Shown here in pieces: positions 6,514-7,079 of a stretch of DNA of 7,079 nt (within the stretch, counting starts at the first letter, position 1; each line of letters opens with the position of its first letter). The notes under the pieces were generated by a model. It was given only the letters and a program-made list of their open reading frames with translations. It searched no databases and was not told the DNA's origin. Source of the stretch: Flavipsychrobacter stenotrophus (lineage in GTDB: Bacteria > Bacteroidota > Bacteroidia > Chitinophagales > Chitinophagaceae). The DNA lies in assembly GCA_947371715.1 (NCBI GenBank), contig CANBQQ010000166.1, positions 1 through 7,079 on the forward strand, given 5' to 3'. The translations under genes and the position numbers were made by a program.

Positions 6514-7079
6514 ATGAAATACATGATCATAGCCGGTTTTCTGGCATTAACGTTATACTCGTGCAAAAAGACAACATCATTGCCCGAATACAATTCTGAC
6601 CCGGTGGTTACTGCCTACCTGAGCGCCGGGAGGACCATAACATTAAAGCTTACGCACCAGGCATCTACCTCTTCAACGGTGTTTAGCAGCCCTGCTTTGA
6701 CCGGACTGGACCTGATAATAAGGTGCGGTGACAGTACTTATCACCTTACTGATACAGGTGGTGCAGTATATACAAATGCTGCATTAATAATAGAAGCCGG
6801 CAAGCAATACGATCTGAGCTTTGTATATAACGGAAAGACCGTGACCGCTGCAGCCATTATACCTTCGAGGCCTGCGGATGTAACGCAATCGGCAACAACA
6901 ATATCGGTTGATAAGATAGACTCAACAACCACCGGTGGTGGATTTGGAGGGCCGGGGAATATGACCGAGCCGGTAGAAATTACATGGACAAACAATGATG
7001 CGTCGTACTACGTGATAGTGGTAGAGAATCTGGAGACCAATCCTGAGCGGATAATAGATACCAGTGCAAATGTGGATAC
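6514..7079 (+). CDS. Surface lipoprotein resembling DUF4249 (3' truncated by window end)
   Basis: An open frame starts at ATG 6514, two bases after the receptor stop, and runs without a stop to the window end (188 codons visible). Residues 1-16 are a lipoprotein signal peptide and LYSC forms a lipobox, so Cys17 would be lipidated. The following KK is not an inner-membrane retention signal in Bacteroidota, so outer-membrane or surface location is likely. The next part is beta-rich and Ig-like (DPVVTAYLSAGRTITLKLTH, LDLIIRCGDSTYHLTD, AGKQYDLSFVYNGKTVTA), then IPSRP, a Gly-rich loop (GGGFGGPGN) and a second strand set (VEITWTNND, YYVIVVEN). This layout and its place after a TonB receptor fit DUF4249 lipoproteins, often paired with such receptors in Bacteroidota. 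Function is unknown; a surface ligand-capture partner is a guess. The family call is from memory of the pattern. Confidence 0.82.
   Translation, partial: MKYMIIAGFLALTLYSCKKTTSLPEYNSDPVVTAYLSAGRTITLKLTHQASTSSTVFSSPALTGLDLIIRCGDSTYHLTDTGGAVYTNAALIIEAGKQYDLSFVYNGKTVTAAAIIPSRPADVTQSATTISVDKIDSTTTGGGFGGPGNMTEPVEITWTNNDASYYVIVVENLETNPERIIDTSANVD

Noticed and set aside
6928..6939. Perfect 12-bp palindrome ACCACCGGTGGT
   Set aside because: It lies inside the lipoprotein coding sequence, where Thr-Thr-Gly-Gly codons produce it naturally; there is no sign of a regulatory role.

Overview
The window looks like chromosomal DNA from a Bacteroidota bacterium, most likely a Chitinophagaceae or Sphingobacteriia-type lineage. 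The signs are an ECF sigma factor with a Bacteroidota-style region 4, a TonB-dependent receptor with a carboxypeptidase-regulatory-like domain, a SusD-less downstream surface lipoprotein, start sites without clear Shine-Dalgarno sequences, and moderate GC. No RNA gene, insertion sequence or CRISPR array was seen.

Layout. Bases 1-680 hold the 3' end of infB (translation initiation factor IF-2), closed by a very strong 19-bp perfect-stem terminator at 696-737. Bases 741-1061 are a convergent intergenic region that appears to be non-coding. It carries three diverged copies of a hairpin-bearing repeat with a period of about 51-52 bases. On the minus strand (3580 down to 1062) lies a compact three-gene operon: an ECF sigma factor (3580-3038), a single-pass membrane protein overlapping it by 11 bases and best read as its anti-sigma factor (3048-2284), and a 401-residue exported protein with a predicted outer-membrane beta-barrel C-terminus, 16 bases further on (2267-1062). 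A 183-base divergent intergenic region separates this from a plus-strand pair: a 915-residue TonB-dependent receptor (3764-6511) and, two bases later, a lipoprotein resembling the DUF4249 family (6514 to the window end, truncated).

How it may work together (inference). The receptor has an N-terminal STN-like domain, the part that in FecA-type receptors signals to an anti-sigma factor across the periplasm. A divergent sigma/anti-sigma pair suggests a trans-envelope signalling unit in which an outer-membrane event (receptor, lipoprotein or the 401-residue barrel) releases the sigma factor. The membrane protein does not look like FecR. It has a short cytosolic head, one transmembrane helix, a proline-rich periplasmic linker and a duplicated MKVVHIN motif, so the mechanism could differ from the classic iron-citrate model. 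The ligand cannot be inferred.

The most unusual local signal is a 33-bp imperfect palindrome lying in frame inside the anti-sigma gene, next to a decayed second copy. It looks like a REP-type repeat absorbed into a coding sequence.
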